Below the pieces are notes generated by a model, which searched no databases, was not told the DNA's origin, and saw nothing but the letters and a program-made list of their open reading frames with translations. Source: Lewinellaceae bacterium (lineage in GTDB: Bacteria > Bacteroidota > Bacteroidia > Chitinophagales > Saprospiraceae). Taken from it: a stretch of 64,000 bases of DNA. A program made the position numbers and the translations under genes. The stretch spans positions 62,001 through 126,000 of the forward strand of contig JACJYO010000009.1 in NCBI GenBank assembly GCA_020636075.1, read 5' to 3'. Shown here in pieces: positions 53,275 through 63,250 of the stretch. Numbering within the stretch: the stretch's first letter is position 1; the number at the start of each line of letters is the position of its first letter.

Positions 53275-54462
53275 TCAATTCCCCAGTTCCCGCAAGGCCA
53301 GGAAGGCCATCAAGCCCATACCGGTTTCCAGGGCTGCTTCATCGATATCGAAGGTATTGGTGTGCACCGGCGAAGTAATTCCGCGTGCAACATTGCCTGT
53401 GCCCAGGCGGTAAAAACAGGCAGGCAGTTTTTGTGAGTACCAGGCAAAATCTTCGGCGGTCAGGCGTAGCGGGAGATCCACCACCTTGCCGGGACCCAGA
53501 TATTCCACTGCCCAGTTGCGTGCGCGGGAGGTTAGCGCCTCGTCGTTGACCAACACCGGATAGCCTTTGTGAATCTGAAAATCGCAGCTACCACCCATGC
53601 TTTTGGCAATTTGTTCCGCCATACCTTTCATACGCTTATGCGCCTCCATACGCCAATCTTCATTCATGGTGCGGAAGGTGCCCTCCAGTTTTACTTCATT
53701 GGGAATAATATTGGTTGCACCGCCCGTGGAGTTGATTTTCCCAAAACTTAGTACACTGGGCAGCGTCGGGTCGGCATAGCGGCTGACGAGTTGTTGCAGG
53801 GCCACCAGAATTTGTGCAGTAATTGCGACGGGGTCAATGCAATGCTGGGGCGTGGCAGCATGACCACCTTTGCCGTTGACGGTTACATACAACTCGTCGG
53901 CGGAGGCCATGTACATGCCGGGCCGGAAACCGACCATGCCTGCCTCCAGGGGCGGGTGCACATGTTGTCCGAAAATGCCCGCCGGCTTGGGATTGCGCAG
54001 CACGCCTTCGCGGATCATCAGGCTGGCGCCACCTGGTAGAAGTTCCTCGCCGGGCTGAAAAATGCATTTCACTGTGCCGGAAAACCGGTCGCGCAGGCTG
54101 TGCAAAATGCGGGCTGCGCCCAAAAGTGCGGCCGTGTGCACATCGTGCCCGCAGGCATGCATGACGCCCTCGTTTTTTGAAGCATAGGGCACGGCATTGG
54201 CTTCCCGGATGGGCAGGGCATCCATATCGGCGCGGAGGGCCACGGTGCGTTTACCCGGTTTTTTGCCGCGAATAAGTGCTACCACGCCTGTGCCGGCCAT
54301 GCCGCGGCTGTGTTCAACACCCCATTCTGTCAGGCAGGCAGCGACAAATTTGGCTGTTTCCACTTCCTGAAAGGAGAGCTCCGGGTGCATGTGCAGGTGG
54401 CGGCGGTAGCTGATAACGTCGGAGTGGAACTGGTGGGCCAGGGCGTGGATGTGTTCGTGCAT
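53275..54462 (-). CDS. M20-family amidohydrolase (IAA-amino-acid/hippurate hydrolase type)
   Basis: 395 residues from the ATG at 54460-54462; the longer frame begins with a non-ATG codon and is less likely. Metal ligands: Cys/His in HACGHDVHTAALLG near residue 98, Glu pair in QPGEELLPGG near 133, His in GQHVHPPL near 160. The dimerisation lid domain lies at about 178-290 (VNGKGGHAATPQHCIDPVAI). The family cleaves N-acyl or N-amino-acid amides. The final His is in SPVHTNTFDIDEAAL. Neither upstream nor downstream genes suggest a substrate. Confidence 0.93.
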   Translation of the reverse strand: MHEHIHALAHQFHSDVISYRRHLHMHPELSFQEVETAKFVAACLTEWGVEHSRGMAGTGVVALIRGKKPGKRTVALRADMDALPIREANAVPYASKNEGVMHACGHDVHTAALLGAARILHSLRDRFSGTVKCIFQPGEELLPGGASLMIREGVLRNPKPAGIFGQHVHPPLEAGMVGFRPGMYMASADELYVTVNGKGGHAATPQHCIDPVAITAQILVALQQLVSRYADPTLPSVLSFGKINSTGGATNIIPNEVKLEGTFRTMNEDWRMEAHKRMKGMAEQIAKSMGGSCDFQIHKGYPVLVNDEALTSRARNWAVEYLGPGKVVDLPLRLTAEDFAWYSQKLPACFYRLGTGNVARGITSPVHTNTFDIDEAALETGMGLMAFLALRELGN

Positions 54463-54797
54463 AAATTGGCTGTGGTTTGGATAATTTGGCAAATATCGGC
54501 ACTATGGCGTTATGAGAGCAATGTGGTTTTTTTACCAAACTTCAGACTTTAATCGCCGGCAAGCTGACGTCTATCGAAGTCTCCTTTAAAATGAACTTAT
54601 GTCTTGAAAAACGGAGGTTGGTTTGAGATCTGTTTTTAAAATGCGCAGTAATTTCCAGGTGTTGGTTCTTATTGACACAATATCCGAATTGCTGGATATG
54701 GCTTGCATCCCCAGCTGCTACTGAAAGAGTTGGATGCATTTTTAATCTTAGTCATAGCCCTAAACTGACTAAAAGTATTCCATTAGCCTATACACCC

Positions 54798-57700
54798 ATG
54801 ATCGCCCTAAAAATCCGTACCTTGCACCCCACTACAAAACCGCATAAGCAAGTTTTGAAACATTTCCTGCCGCACGTTATCCAGGAGAACTACCGCCACG
54901 GCCTTTTACAGGGCAGCTTGCGCGCGTATACCATGTTTGTCGACCTCAGCGGGTTTACCAGTATGACGGAGAAACTCATGGGGAAAGGAGCAGAAGGCGC
55001 AGAAGAACTCTCCGCTATTCTCAATCATGTATTCCAGCCCACTGTAACGCCAGTGTATGAGCAAGGCGGTTTTATCCCCTATTTCGCAGGCGATAGTTTC
55101 ACGGCTATTTTCCCCACAAAAGAGGCCACTGGCAAGGGCGATGCGGCAGTTGCAGCTGCCGCCCGGGAGGCAATGGGTGCCGCCGTGTTGCACACTGCCC
55201 GTGCCACTATCCAGCGATTTATCAAAGAACAACAACAACCTGATTCACTCTTCGCCCAACACCATATCGGCATCAAGATCGGGTTGTCGGAGGGCGTGGT
55301 TGATTGGGGCATTGTTGGGAACCGGCGCAAGGGCTACTACTTTCGCGGGGCTGCTATCGACGGTTGCGCGCAGGCACAAGTTCAAGCCGGGAGCCTGGAA
55401 GTGGTGTGCGACCAGGCTTTTCTGGATGCCGCACCAGGCATGTCTTTGCGATCAGTAGCGCTTCGGAATGGGTATCACCGGCTCAACCTGGACAAGATCC
55501 CGGAGTACGAACCCGGAACCAAACGGGTAAAACTTCCGAAGCCTGACCCTGCCATTGCCACGGAGTTTTTGCCGGAAGAAGCGTTTGCCGAAGGCAATGC
55601 CGGCGAATTTCGCAATGTGGTCAGTGTGTTTCTCTCATTTTCCGGTGTCGACAGCCACCAGGCACTTGACCACTTCGCCGCATTGGTGCTCGATCAGAGC
55701 CTCAACTTCGGCGGTTATTTCAAAGAAATTGATTTTGGCGACAAGGGTGGCCTCATGTTTTGCATTTTTGGCGCACCGGTTTCCTTTGAAAACAATACCG
55801 AACGCGCGCTCGAATTCATTGCTGCCGTACAGGAAGAACTTCAGCATCTCGAAACGCTTACCGGCGCCCGATACCGCATCGGCATCTCTTCGGGCATGGC
55901 CTTTACCGGCGTTATCGGAAGCCCCGAGCGTTGCCAGTATGCTGCTGTGGGCGCACGGGTCAACCTGGCCGCCCGGCTTATGGCAAAAGCATCGTGGGGA
56001 GAGGTAGTTGCCGACGACAATGTGCAGCACAACCGCAATTTCAAATTCGTATTTCGCGGTGACGAACAGTACAAGGGTTTTGTCAATAAAATTCCTACGT
56101 ACTTGCTCAGCGGGCGCAACCTCGGCGGGCGCTCCTCGTTTACCGGTGAATATTATGGCCGGGCGACAGAACTTCGAACACTTCAGGAATTTGCAGCGCC
56201 TGTGCGCGACGGTCGCTTTGCCGGTGTCGCTTTTGTTTACGGCGAAGCCGGAATTGGGAAAAGCCGCCTGAGTTACGAGTTTCGCCGTTCCATGCGCGAC
56301 ACGATGGCGCTCAGCTGGTTCAACTGCCAGAGCGACCAGATCTTGCGCAAGCCCTTCAACCCCTTTATTTATTTTCTTAAAAACTATTTTGAACAAAGCC
56401 CGGACAATAGTCCGGCAAAAAACCAGGAACTCTTCGAGTCGAACTTCCTGGAATTGATGTACGATCTCACGGAGAGCCGGCACGGAGAGGCCGATGCTAT
56501 TCGGCGTGAAATCGCGCGTACGCAGAGTATCCTGGCGGCCCTGGTCGGCATCACGTATCCCGGCTCGTTGTGGGAGCAACTCGACGCGCGCGGCCGCTAT
56601 CAGAATGCCCTGTCGGCAATGGCTAATTTATTTGTTGCCGAGTCGATCCTGCAACCTGCCGTCATCGAACTGGAAGATACGCACTGGTACGACGACATGT
56701 CGCGCGAATTTCTTGCCCAGTTTATCCGCCGCGCGCAAGGCTACCCATTGTTTTTCCTTGCCACCAGTCGCTACGAGGATGATGGCAGTAAGTCCTATAT
56801 TTTCCGGCGCAATGTGTTGCAGGAACTGTCCATCCCGTTTTGCGAACTGGACCTGAATTTTTTACAACCCGACGACTTGCGCGCATTTGCGGAGGCCCGG
56901 CTGGGAGGCGTGCTGCATGCCGATCTGATTGAACTGTTGCAACGCATGACGCAGGGTAACCCCTTTTACCTGGAGCAAATGGCCGATTACTTTCAGGAGG
57001 CCGACATGTTGAAAAACTCTGGCGGGGTATTGCAACTGAAAAATCAGGAAATTCAGGTGTCCGACTCCGTTAAACAGATCATGATGGCCCGTATCGACCG
57101 GCTTAGCGGTCTGGTTAAGGAAACGGTGAAAGCGGCGGCGGTAATCGGGCGGGAATTTGAACTGCCGGTCTTGTCGGCCGTAATGGCGCGTCAGGAAGAG
57201 TTTGCCCGCCGCAACGGCGACCTTGACCTGGTGCTCAAAGAGCAAATCCAGACAGCGGAAAAATGGCAGATCTGGCACGCCATGAACGAGCTGCGGTACA
57301 TATTCCGGCACTCGCTGTTGCGCGAAGCGGCGTATGACATGCAGTTGCGCACGCGCCTGCGGGAATTGCATCAACTCATCGCCGAGGCGATCGAACACCT
57401 CTACCCGAATTCGGAGGAACGTTTCGTTGATCTTGCCTTCCACTACGAGCAGGCCGAGGTGACCAAAAAGACCAACAAATACCTGGAAAAAGCTGCTCAG
57501 TATGCCCAGCGCAACTTCCTTAACCGCCAGGCACTCCAGTATTACGGCAAGCTGATCGACAACTTGCTGGAGGGTGGAAAAAAGAGCAAAAAACTGGTCA
57601 AGTTTCTGCTGCGCAAAGGTGCTGTACACGAGCTCATCGGGCAGTGGGAAGAAAGCGAAACGATGTATCGCGACGGATTGGTTCGTGCCAAAGCGCTCAA

Positions 57701-58937
57701 CGACTGGTACCTCATCGGGCGCGCCAACCGGCGGCTGGGCCAATTGCTCATGCTCCGGGGAAACTATGCGGAAGGGAAAAAGAACCTCGATGTGGCGGTC
57801 ACTTGTTTCGAACTTGCCAACGACCAGGTGGGTATCGCCAAAACCTATGGTAACCTCGGCACTTTCTTTTTCCGCCAGGGGAGTTATGAATCGGCGCAAA
57901 GCTGGTTTGCCAAAGCCATTGAGATTAACCGCTCCATCCAACGCGATACGGAGAACGCTGCCATCGTGGCCAATCTGGGCCTGATTTTTATGAACCAGGG
58001 GCATTACGATGAAGGTATCCGTTGGTTGGAAGAGCAGATTGATATTGCCGAGCGTTCGGAAGACAAACAAGGTCTGGCGGTGCTCTACACCAACCTGGGT
58101 ATTATTTATTTGGAAAAAAACAGTCTTGATAGTGCTCTGCTGTGCCTGGAAAAAGGTCTGGCCCTGTCGGAAGAACTGGGCAACAAACTGTACATGACCA
58201 TTTGCATTGGCAGTATCGGTTCGGTATGGGAAAAGAAGGGCGATTATTCCAAAGCCATGGAAATGTTTGAGCGTGACCTTGCGCTCTGCCAGGAGCTTGG
58301 CGACAAACAGGGCCTGGCCATCGCCAGTGGTCTTATCGGCGATTTGCTTTCGACCACCGGCGACCTGGACCGCTCCAATAAATTTCTGGAAGAAAATCTC
58401 GCGTTATCGCGCGAGCTGAACTATAAAAAAGGTATTGCCAAAGCCCTCAACACGCTGGGCGACAACTGGTTTTACAAAGGCGACCTCGACCGTTCGCTGG
58501 AGTATTACAGCGAAGCGATCGAACATGCCCGCGCCATGGGTAATCGCCTGGTGCTGGGCAATTCGCTGGTGGAAAAAGGTACCGTACACCTGCACGCCGG
58601 TGATGTGGCTACGGCGCGCCAGCTGCTGGAGGAAGGCCGGGATATCGGCCTGTCGTTGGGCAACGCCGAATTGACCTTTGCAGCAAATGTGTTGCGCGCC
58701 CAGGTGTTTATGGCGGAAAACAACAAACAGGAGGCATTGCGCCAGCTGAACCAACTCCAATCGCTAGCCCGGTCGGAGCGTGAAGAGGCGGCCATTCATT
58801 ATGAACTGCGGAAAATTGCAAACAACCCCTTGCCGCACTACAATCGCGCGCTTACGTTGTATCAAAATTTGCACGAGCAAACCCCGCAATATGTTTACAA
58901 GCTGCGCCTGGATGAATTGAAAAAGGAAAGGCAATAA
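54798..58937 (+). CDS. Soluble-adenylyl-cyclase-like protein: tandem cyclase, AAA and TPR domains
   Basis: 1379 residues from the ATG at 54798. First cyclase domain (C1, about 30-245) holds both metal aspartates, D49 in TMFVDLSGFT and D99 in YFAGDSFTAIF. Second cyclase (C2, about 270-435) starts VSVFLSFSGVDSH and lacks the first aspartate, so C1 is the metal-binding half and C2 the regulatory one. Then an AAA/STAND ATPase with Walker A GEAGIGKSR near 482-490, and from about 930 on a long TPR array ending in the C-terminus. The layout C1-C2-NTPase-TPR matches that of animal soluble adenylyl cyclase (family knowledge). Product (cAMP or cGMP) and trigger are unknown; bicarbonate is a possibility. 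Followed by an oxidase gene 96 bases on. Confidence 0.88.
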   Translation: MIALKIRTLHPTTKPHKQVLKHFLPHVIQENYRHGLLQGSLRAYTMFVDLSGFTSMTEKLMGKGAEGAEELSAILNHVFQPTVTPVYEQGGFIPYFAGDSFTAIFPTKEATGKGDAAVAAAAREAMGAAVLHTARATIQRFIKEQQQPDSLFAQHHIGIKIGLSEGVVDWGIVGNRRKGYYFRGAAIDGCAQAQVQAGSLEVVCDQAFLDAAPGMSLRSVALRNGYHRLNLDKIPEYEPGTKRVKLPKPDPAIATEFLPEEAFAEGNAGEFRNVVSVFLSFSGVDSHQALDHFAALVLDQSLNFGGYFKEIDFGDKGGLMFCIFGAPVSFENNTERALEFIAAVQEELQHLETLTGARYRIGISSGMAFTGVIGSPERCQYAAVGARVNLAARLMAKASWGEVVADDNVQHNRNFKFVFRGDEQYKGFVNKIPTYLLSGRNLGGRSSFTGEYYGRATELRTLQEFAAPVRDGRFAGVAFVYGEAGIGKSRLSYEFRRSMRDTMALSWFNCQSDQILRKPFNPFIYFLKNYFEQSPDNSPAKNQELFESNFLELMYDLTESRHGEADAIRREIARTQSILAALVGITYPGSLWEQLDARGRYQNALSAMANLFVAESILQPAVIELEDTHWYDDMSREFLAQFIRRAQGYPLFFLATSRYEDDGSKSYIFRRNVLQELSIPFCELDLNFLQPDDLRAFAEARLGGVLHADLIELLQRMTQGNPFYLEQMADYFQEADMLKNSGGVLQLKNQEIQVSDSVKQIMMARIDRLSGLVKETVKAAAVIGREFELPVLSAVMARQEEFARRNGDLDLVLKEQIQTAEKWQIWHAMNELRYIFRHSLLREAAYDMQLRTRLRELHQLIAEAIEHLYPNSEERFVDLAFHYEQAEVTKKTNKYLEKAAQYAQRNFLNRQALQYYGKLIDNLLEGGKKSKKLVKFLLRKGAVHELIGQWEESETMYRDGLVRAKALNDWYLIGRANRRLGQLLMLRGNYAEGKKNLDVAVTCFELANDQVGIAKTYGNLGTFFFRQGSYESAQSWFAKAIEINRSIQRDTENAAIVANLGLIFMNQGHYDEGIRWLEEQIDIAERSEDKQGLAVLYTNLGIIYLEKNSLDSALLCLEKGLALSEELGNKLYMTICIGSIGSVWEKKGDYSKAMEMFERDLALCQELGDKQGLAIASGLIGDLLSTTGDLDRSNKFLEENLALSRELNYKKGIAKALNTLGDNWFYKGDLDRSLEYYSEAIEHARAMGNRLVLGNSLVEKGTVHLHAGDVATARQLLEEGRDIGLSLGNAELTFAANVLRAQVFMAENNKQEALRQLNQLQSLARSEREEAAIHYELRKIANNPLPHYNRALTLYQNLHEQTPQYVYKLRLDELKKERQ

Positions 58938-59033
58938 TTTCGCGTTATTTTGGTGCAAACACAGCGAAATTTCAATTCAACAAAACGGGACACTCAAACC
59001 AGCCCATCATCCCTTCAACAACAAAACGACCCA

Positions 59034-60179
59034 ATGCTTCGATACAACCTCAGTTACTGGGAACGGGAGACATTTTTCAAGGGTTTCGATGTGGCTGTGA
59101 TCGGCAGCGGCCTGGTTGGCCTGACAGCAGCCATGCACCTGAAAATGCGCGATCCGAAGTTGCGAATCGCCATCTTTGAACGGGGCGTATTGCCGGCTGG
59201 CGCCAGTACGCGGAATGCCGGTTTTGCCTGCTTTGGTTCGATGGCCGAGCTGCTCGACGATATGACTCACTTGGGGGAAGATGATGTGCTGGCTGTTGTT
59301 GAAAAACGCTGGCGGGGTTTGCAGGCTTTGCGCGCGCTGGTAGGCGATGCAACAATCGATTTTCAAATGCTGGGCGGTTACGAGTTGTTCACCGATGATG
59401 AGGAAGATGTTTTCCGCGAATGCGTACTCCGAATGCCCGATTTCAACGAAAAGGTTGGCGCCATCACCGGCCAACCAGACGTGTACAGCGTGGTAGACGA
59501 GCAGTTGCCGCAATTTGGTTTTCGTGGGGTGCAACACCTGATCCTCAACCGCTGCGAAGGACAGGTGCATACCGGGAAAATGGTGGCTGCACTGCTGGAT
59601 CGCGCTACTGCCCTCGGAATCAAAATTTTTAACGGCATTGCGCTGCGCAAACTGGAGGATACTTCCCAAGGCGTCGAATTGGAAACCGAAACCGGCTGGA
59701 CAATCCGGGTGCCGCGCGTGTTGGTGGCGGTCAATGGCTTTGCCAAAACACTGTTGCCCGACATTGAGGTGTCGCCGGCCCGCAACCAGGTGCTTATCAC
59801 CCAGCCTGTCGAAAACCTGGCTGTCGAAGGTTGCTTCCATTACGACCGGGGCTATTTTTACTTTCGAAACATCGACAACCGAATTTTGCTCGGCGGGGGC
59901 CGCCACCTCGATCATGCGGGCGAACAAACCGGCGAATTCGGGCCCAACGAACTGGTGCGCAGCGCGCTGGTTCAAATGCTCAAAACCCTCATCTGCCCGG
60001 GTGTGCCCGTGGAGGTGGATACCTGGTGGACCGGTATTTTAGGTCTAGGCCCGGTTAAAAAACCGATCGTGGAACGCTATTCCAAAAATGTGGTGGTGGC
60101 AGTGCGCCTCAGCGGTATGGGATTGGCAATTGGCACCCTGATTGGGCAGGAAGGCGCGGAGATGTTGTTGGAGGGGTAA
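59034..60179 (+). CDS. FAD-dependent amine/amino-acid oxidoreductase (DAO family)
   Basis: 381 residues from the ATG at 59034 (MLRYNLSYWERETFFKGFDV); a longer in-frame start exists but lies in the spacer. The FAD-binding Rossmann motif VIGSGLVGLTAAMHL lies at about residues 22-36, with ASTRNAGFACFGS at about 60 as the flavin-covering loop. The DAO-type fold with YWERET near the N-terminus resembles gamma-glutamylputrescine oxidase and related amine oxidases. Substrate not determined. Confidence 0.88.
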   Translation: MLRYNLSYWERETFFKGFDVAVIGSGLVGLTAAMHLKMRDPKLRIAIFERGVLPAGASTRNAGFACFGSMAELLDDMTHLGEDDVLAVVEKRWRGLQALRALVGDATIDFQMLGGYELFTDDEEDVFRECVLRMPDFNEKVGAITGQPDVYSVVDEQLPQFGFRGVQHLILNRCEGQVHTGKMVAALLDRATALGIKIFNGIALRKLEDTSQGVELETETGWTIRVPRVLVAVNGFAKTLLPDIEVSPARNQVLITQPVENLAVEGCFHYDRGYFYFRNIDNRILLGGGRHLDHAGEQTGEFGPNELVRSALVQMLKTLICPGVPVEVDTWWTGILGLGPVKKPIVERYSKNVVVAVRLSGMGLAIGTLIGQEGAEMLLEG

Positions 60180-60223
60180 TGAATCGTTGAAATTACCGAT
60201 TCATATAATAAAGCCCGGCGAGC

Positions 60224-60688
60224 CTACTCGATTAATTGCTTTTTCAGAAACAGTATGGATGGGCTCTGATCTTCCACCAAGTGTTTGATCAATTTCTCAA
60301 ATGCTGCAAGTTTCTGTGGCAGGATGTCGTGCAACGCTTTAGCGGTATTGGGAAGGTTAAAGTCCTTATACAGATCAATTTCGGCTGTTTTTGCTACTGC
60401 AAGTATCCATTCTTCCAGTCGTGGTCGTAAAGCGATGATTTTATGACGCTTTTCCCGGTCGGTGTATTCCAACAGGCTATGCATTAGTTCTTTCGTCTCC
60501 AGATTTTTTAGATAGTTTGACGGCGTACTATGAGGGTCTTCGTCTACGAGGGCGAGAAGGTCGGTGTGTTTTTTTAGATAATTACAGACTTCACCCTTGC
60601 CGCCGCGCTTGGAAGAAGTTTTTCGTGTGAATCCTAGGGTGCGTACCAGTGTAAGATCGGGAGGGCCTTCCACAAGAATTGTTTTCAT
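60224..60688 (-). CDS. Minimal TOPRIM-like protein, partner of the AAA ATPase
   Basis: 154 residues. The protein opens MKTILVEGPPDLTLVRTLGF: a Glu at residue 7 (VEG) and a D-x-D pair at residues 49-51 (LALVDEDP), with a further RPRLEEWIL block at about residues 88-96 typical of OLD/DUF3226-type TOPRIM domains (LxEW with acidic pair). These acidic residues are arranged as in TOPRIM nucleases, but the family assignment is by eye. The ATG overlaps the stop of the ATPase gene by 4 bases (ATGA), so the pair is translationally coupled. It probably acts as nuclease or sensor in a two-gene effector system; see the ATPase entry. Confidence 0.6.
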   Translation of the reverse strand: MKTILVEGPPDLTLVRTLGFTRKTSSKRGGKGEVCNYLKKHTDLLALVDEDPHSTPSNYLKNLETKELMHSLLEYTDREKRHKIIALRPRLEEWILAVAKTAEIDLYKDFNLPNTAKALHDILPQKLAAFEKLIKHLVEDQSPSILFLKKQLIE

Positions 60689-61683
60689 GCGGGTTCCTTG
60701 AGCAAGTCGTCAAAGTTGGTAAAAACACTGGCGCCCATGTCGAGCACTTCGCTGATTTGTTCTGAATCCAGTTGCGTAATCAGCGTTTCAAAATTTTCCA
60801 TCCGCGATACAAAAACACAGAGGTCCTCTTTTGGTGTTTTTTCTATCAAGCTTTGAAGCAAATAGGGGTTGTGTGTAGTTATGAAAAATTGGTTGGTGTT
60901 GTATACGCCTATTGTTTCGGCAATTTGTGTATTGAAAAACGGAAAAATATTGGCTTCGGGTTCATCTAATAAAAGCACTTGGTCCTTGTTGGTTTCCAAT
61001 ACGGCTAAAAGAAACATGATACGTTTCCATGTTTCAGAAATGGTTTGGTAGGGATAACTGGAAAGTTTGCCGCGAACTTCTTTGGCGAGATGAATTTCAT
61101 TTTCTACAGGACGAAGCAGGAGTTTGAATCCGCGCTCTTGGAGAATGCTCGATATGGAATCATATATTTCTGGACGGTTATTGATAACCTGTGGCAAGTT
61201 GTTGCCAATCGGAGGGTTCAAGTACTCTAATATTAACGGCTCAAATTTTTCTATTTTATCAAATATATAGCGGCGCACCCCTTTTTTAAATTCGACCGGA
61301 AAACTTTTCTGTATTTCTCCATTACCAAAAACAGAGAACTCGACTGATTCATTTTTTGAATTTAATGTGGTACAAGTAAAACCACCATAGTGGGTTGAAC
61401 CCTGTGAAATTTGCAATTTTAAATTAAACTCGCCACCAGATACGATAATGTTTTTTGAAATATCATTATCAAAAAACAGATCGCCCAAATTTTGAAAGCG
61501 TACCACTTTTCGCAAGTTGTCTTTTTCATAAACATTTTCGGAAAGCAGACTTAGTGCTTCTAAGGCATTTGTTTTTCCGGTATTAGGTTCTCCTATGAAA
61601 ATATTTACTCGGCGAACCTCTAGCGAGAGTTCCCGTATCGATTTAAAATTTTGAATTTTGATTCGATCAATTTTCATATACAT
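60685..61683 (-). CDS. AAA family ATPase (OLD/RecF-like), in operon with TOPRIM-like gene
   Basis: 332 residues. Walker A GEPNTGKT at residues 31-38 after the strand IQNFKSIRELSLEV, Walker B LLLDEPEANIFPF with the acidic pair at 240-241, and a H-loop TTHNPYLL at about 270. A middle region (about 65-200) is beta-rich and variable. This is the SMC-like AAA_21/AAA_15 type found in OLD nucleases, PARIS, Gabija-like and related defence modules (family knowledge). It overlaps the TOPRIM-like gene by 4 bases. Base composition is visibly lower in G+C than the flippase upstream, pointing to horizontal origin. Start at 61683, with an alternative two codons later. Confidence 0.8.
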   Translation of the reverse strand: MYMKIDRIKIQNFKSIRELSLEVRRVNIFIGEPNTGKTNALEALSLLSENVYEKDNLRKVVRFQNLGDLFFDNDISKNIIVSGGEFNLKLQISQGSTHYGGFTCTTLNSKNESVEFSVFGNGEIQKSFPVEFKKGVRRYIFDKIEKFEPLILEYLNPPIGNNLPQVINNRPEIYDSISSILQERGFKLLLRPVENEIHLAKEVRGKLSSYPYQTISETWKRIMFLLAVLETNKDQVLLLDEPEANIFPFFNTQIAETIGVYNTNQFFITTHNPYLLQSLIEKTPKEDLCVFVSRMENFETLITQLDSEQISEVLDMGASVFTNFDDLLKEPA

Positions 61684-61706
61684 GGCATTTTGCTAACAAA
61701 TGTAAC

Positions 61707-63173
61707 CTATTTTTTGGCCTTTTCTAAAACATAAACCATTCCCAGATATCCCCCAAATAGCAGGGTATTAATGCTCAACGAAATAATCACCTGTCCCGGC
61801 AGCCAATTTTTCAGCCAAACACTCAGGCCATACAGTCCCAGCACCACCAGCAGATAAAAACCCATCCGCCCGAAAGCGTACGGTACCGGGTAGTACCGTT
61901 TGCCAATGCTCCAGGCCAGCAGGCACATCAATGCATAGCTGATCAGTGCTGCCCAAGCCGAGCCGGTATAGCCATAGATTGGTACCCACCAAAGGTTGAG
62001 GGCCACGGTAGCCAGGGCCCCGGCGATGGAGATGAGCGCACCGATATGTGTTTTGTCTTTCAGGCGATACCAAACAGACAAGTTGTAATATACTCCTAGC
62101 AACACATTGGCCAATAGTAGGATGGGCACCATGTGCAGGCCTACCCAGTATGGTTCGGCCAGGAAGTATTTTACGACGTCGATGTACAGCAATACCCCCA
62201 GCATGCCCAGGGCCGATGCGATGGTGAACCACTTGGTGACACGCGCCTGCAGCTCCGGCGCATTGGCGTCATTGGCGTGCCGGAAAAAGAAAGGTTCGGC
62301 GGCGTAGCGGTAGGCCTGCGTAAAAATGGTGATCAGCATGGCCAGTTTGTAAATGTTGCCGTAGATACCCACGTCGGCGAGGTTTTCTTGCGGGGTGCCG
62401 GGCAGCAGCCATTTTTGCATGGCCCGGTCAAACATGCTGTTGATAATGCCGGCAAACTGGACCAGGATCAGCGGGGCGGCGTACAGGATCATCGTACGCC
62501 ACAACACCCGGTCGAAAGCCCCGACCACAACGCGCCGCAATTCCGGGAACAAGTAAAACATGGTAGCCAGACTCGCGATCAGGTTTGCCAGAAAAACATA
62601 ACCAACGCGGACCTCGGGCGACCATACCATGTGCACCCAATCTACCCCTTGCTGGTCGGCCCAGGGACAATAAACCAGCCAAAAGAGGTTGAGGAACAGC
62701 ACCAGCCCGATATTGAACAACTTGCCGCTGACGAAGCGCAAAGGACGTTGCTCCAACCGCAAGCGCGCAAACGGCAACTCGGAAATACAGTCGAACGCCA
62801 GAATGAGCGCAAACCAGCGAATATATTCCGGGTGGCTGCCGTATTGCAGGGCTTCGGCCAGGGGTTGTGCTGCCAGCAGTACAGCCGCAGCAATAGCTGC
62901 CGTGCTCACAAAAAGCGACACCATAGCCGTAGAGTAGGCGCGTTCGCGGTCTTCCTTCGGCGTGCCATAGCGGAAAAAAGCCGACTCCATGCGATACGAC
63001 AACACCACGATCAAAAATGCCGAATAGGCGTACAGTTCGGTCAATACCCCGTTTTCCACCTTGGTGAGCGTACGGGTATACACCGGCACGAGCAGGTAAT
63101 TCAGGAAGCGGCCGAGGATGCTGCTGAGGCCGTACAGGGCGGTTTCGCCGGCTAGTTTTTTAATTAGCGACAT
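61707..63173 (-). CDS. Polysaccharide flippase (Wzx-like MOP family)
   Basis: 488 residues from the ATG at 63171-63173; a GTG-started form ten codons longer is also open. About 12-14 spans; the N-terminal LAGETALYGLSSILGRFLNY and the conserved VYTRTLTKVENGVLTELYAY block are typical of MOP/PST flippases that carry lipid-linked glycans across the inner membrane. No glycosyltransferase is next to it. It lies 23 bases upstream (minus strand) of the ATPase gene, so they may share a transcript though the base composition differs sharply. Confidence 0.92.
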   Translation of the reverse strand: MSLIKKLAGETALYGLSSILGRFLNYLLVPVYTRTLTKVENGVLTELYAYSAFLIVVLSYRMESAFFRYGTPKEDRERAYSTAMVSLFVSTAAIAAAVLLAAQPLAEALQYGSHPEYIRWFALILAFDCISELPFARLRLEQRPLRFVSGKLFNIGLVLFLNLFWLVYCPWADQQGVDWVHMVWSPEVRVGYVFLANLIASLATMFYLFPELRRVVVGAFDRVLWRTMILYAAPLILVQFAGIINSMFDRAMQKWLLPGTPQENLADVGIYGNIYKLAMLITIFTQAYRYAAEPFFFRHANDANAPELQARVTKWFTIASALGMLGVLLYIDVVKYFLAEPYWVGLHMVPILLLANVLLGVYYNLSVWYRLKDKTHIGALISIAGALATVALNLWWVPIYGYTGSAWAALISYALMCLLAWSIGKRYYPVPYAFGRMGFYLLVVLGLYGLSVWLKNWLPGQVIISLSINTLLFGGYLGMVYVLEKAKK

Positions 63174-63230
63174 GTGGAGTGCGGAGTCCGGATTTTTATT
63201 CACAGCGTCCGGATGCCGCTGATTTTTGAG

Positions 63231-63250
63231 CCCAGCGATTCATCGCTGGG
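63231..63250. repeat. 9-bp stem hairpin at the WG-gene stop
   Basis: CCCAGCGAT and ATCGCTGGG arms with a 2-base loop, spanning the stop codon of the WG-repeat gene. May aid termination on the minus strand. Confidence 0.5.
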
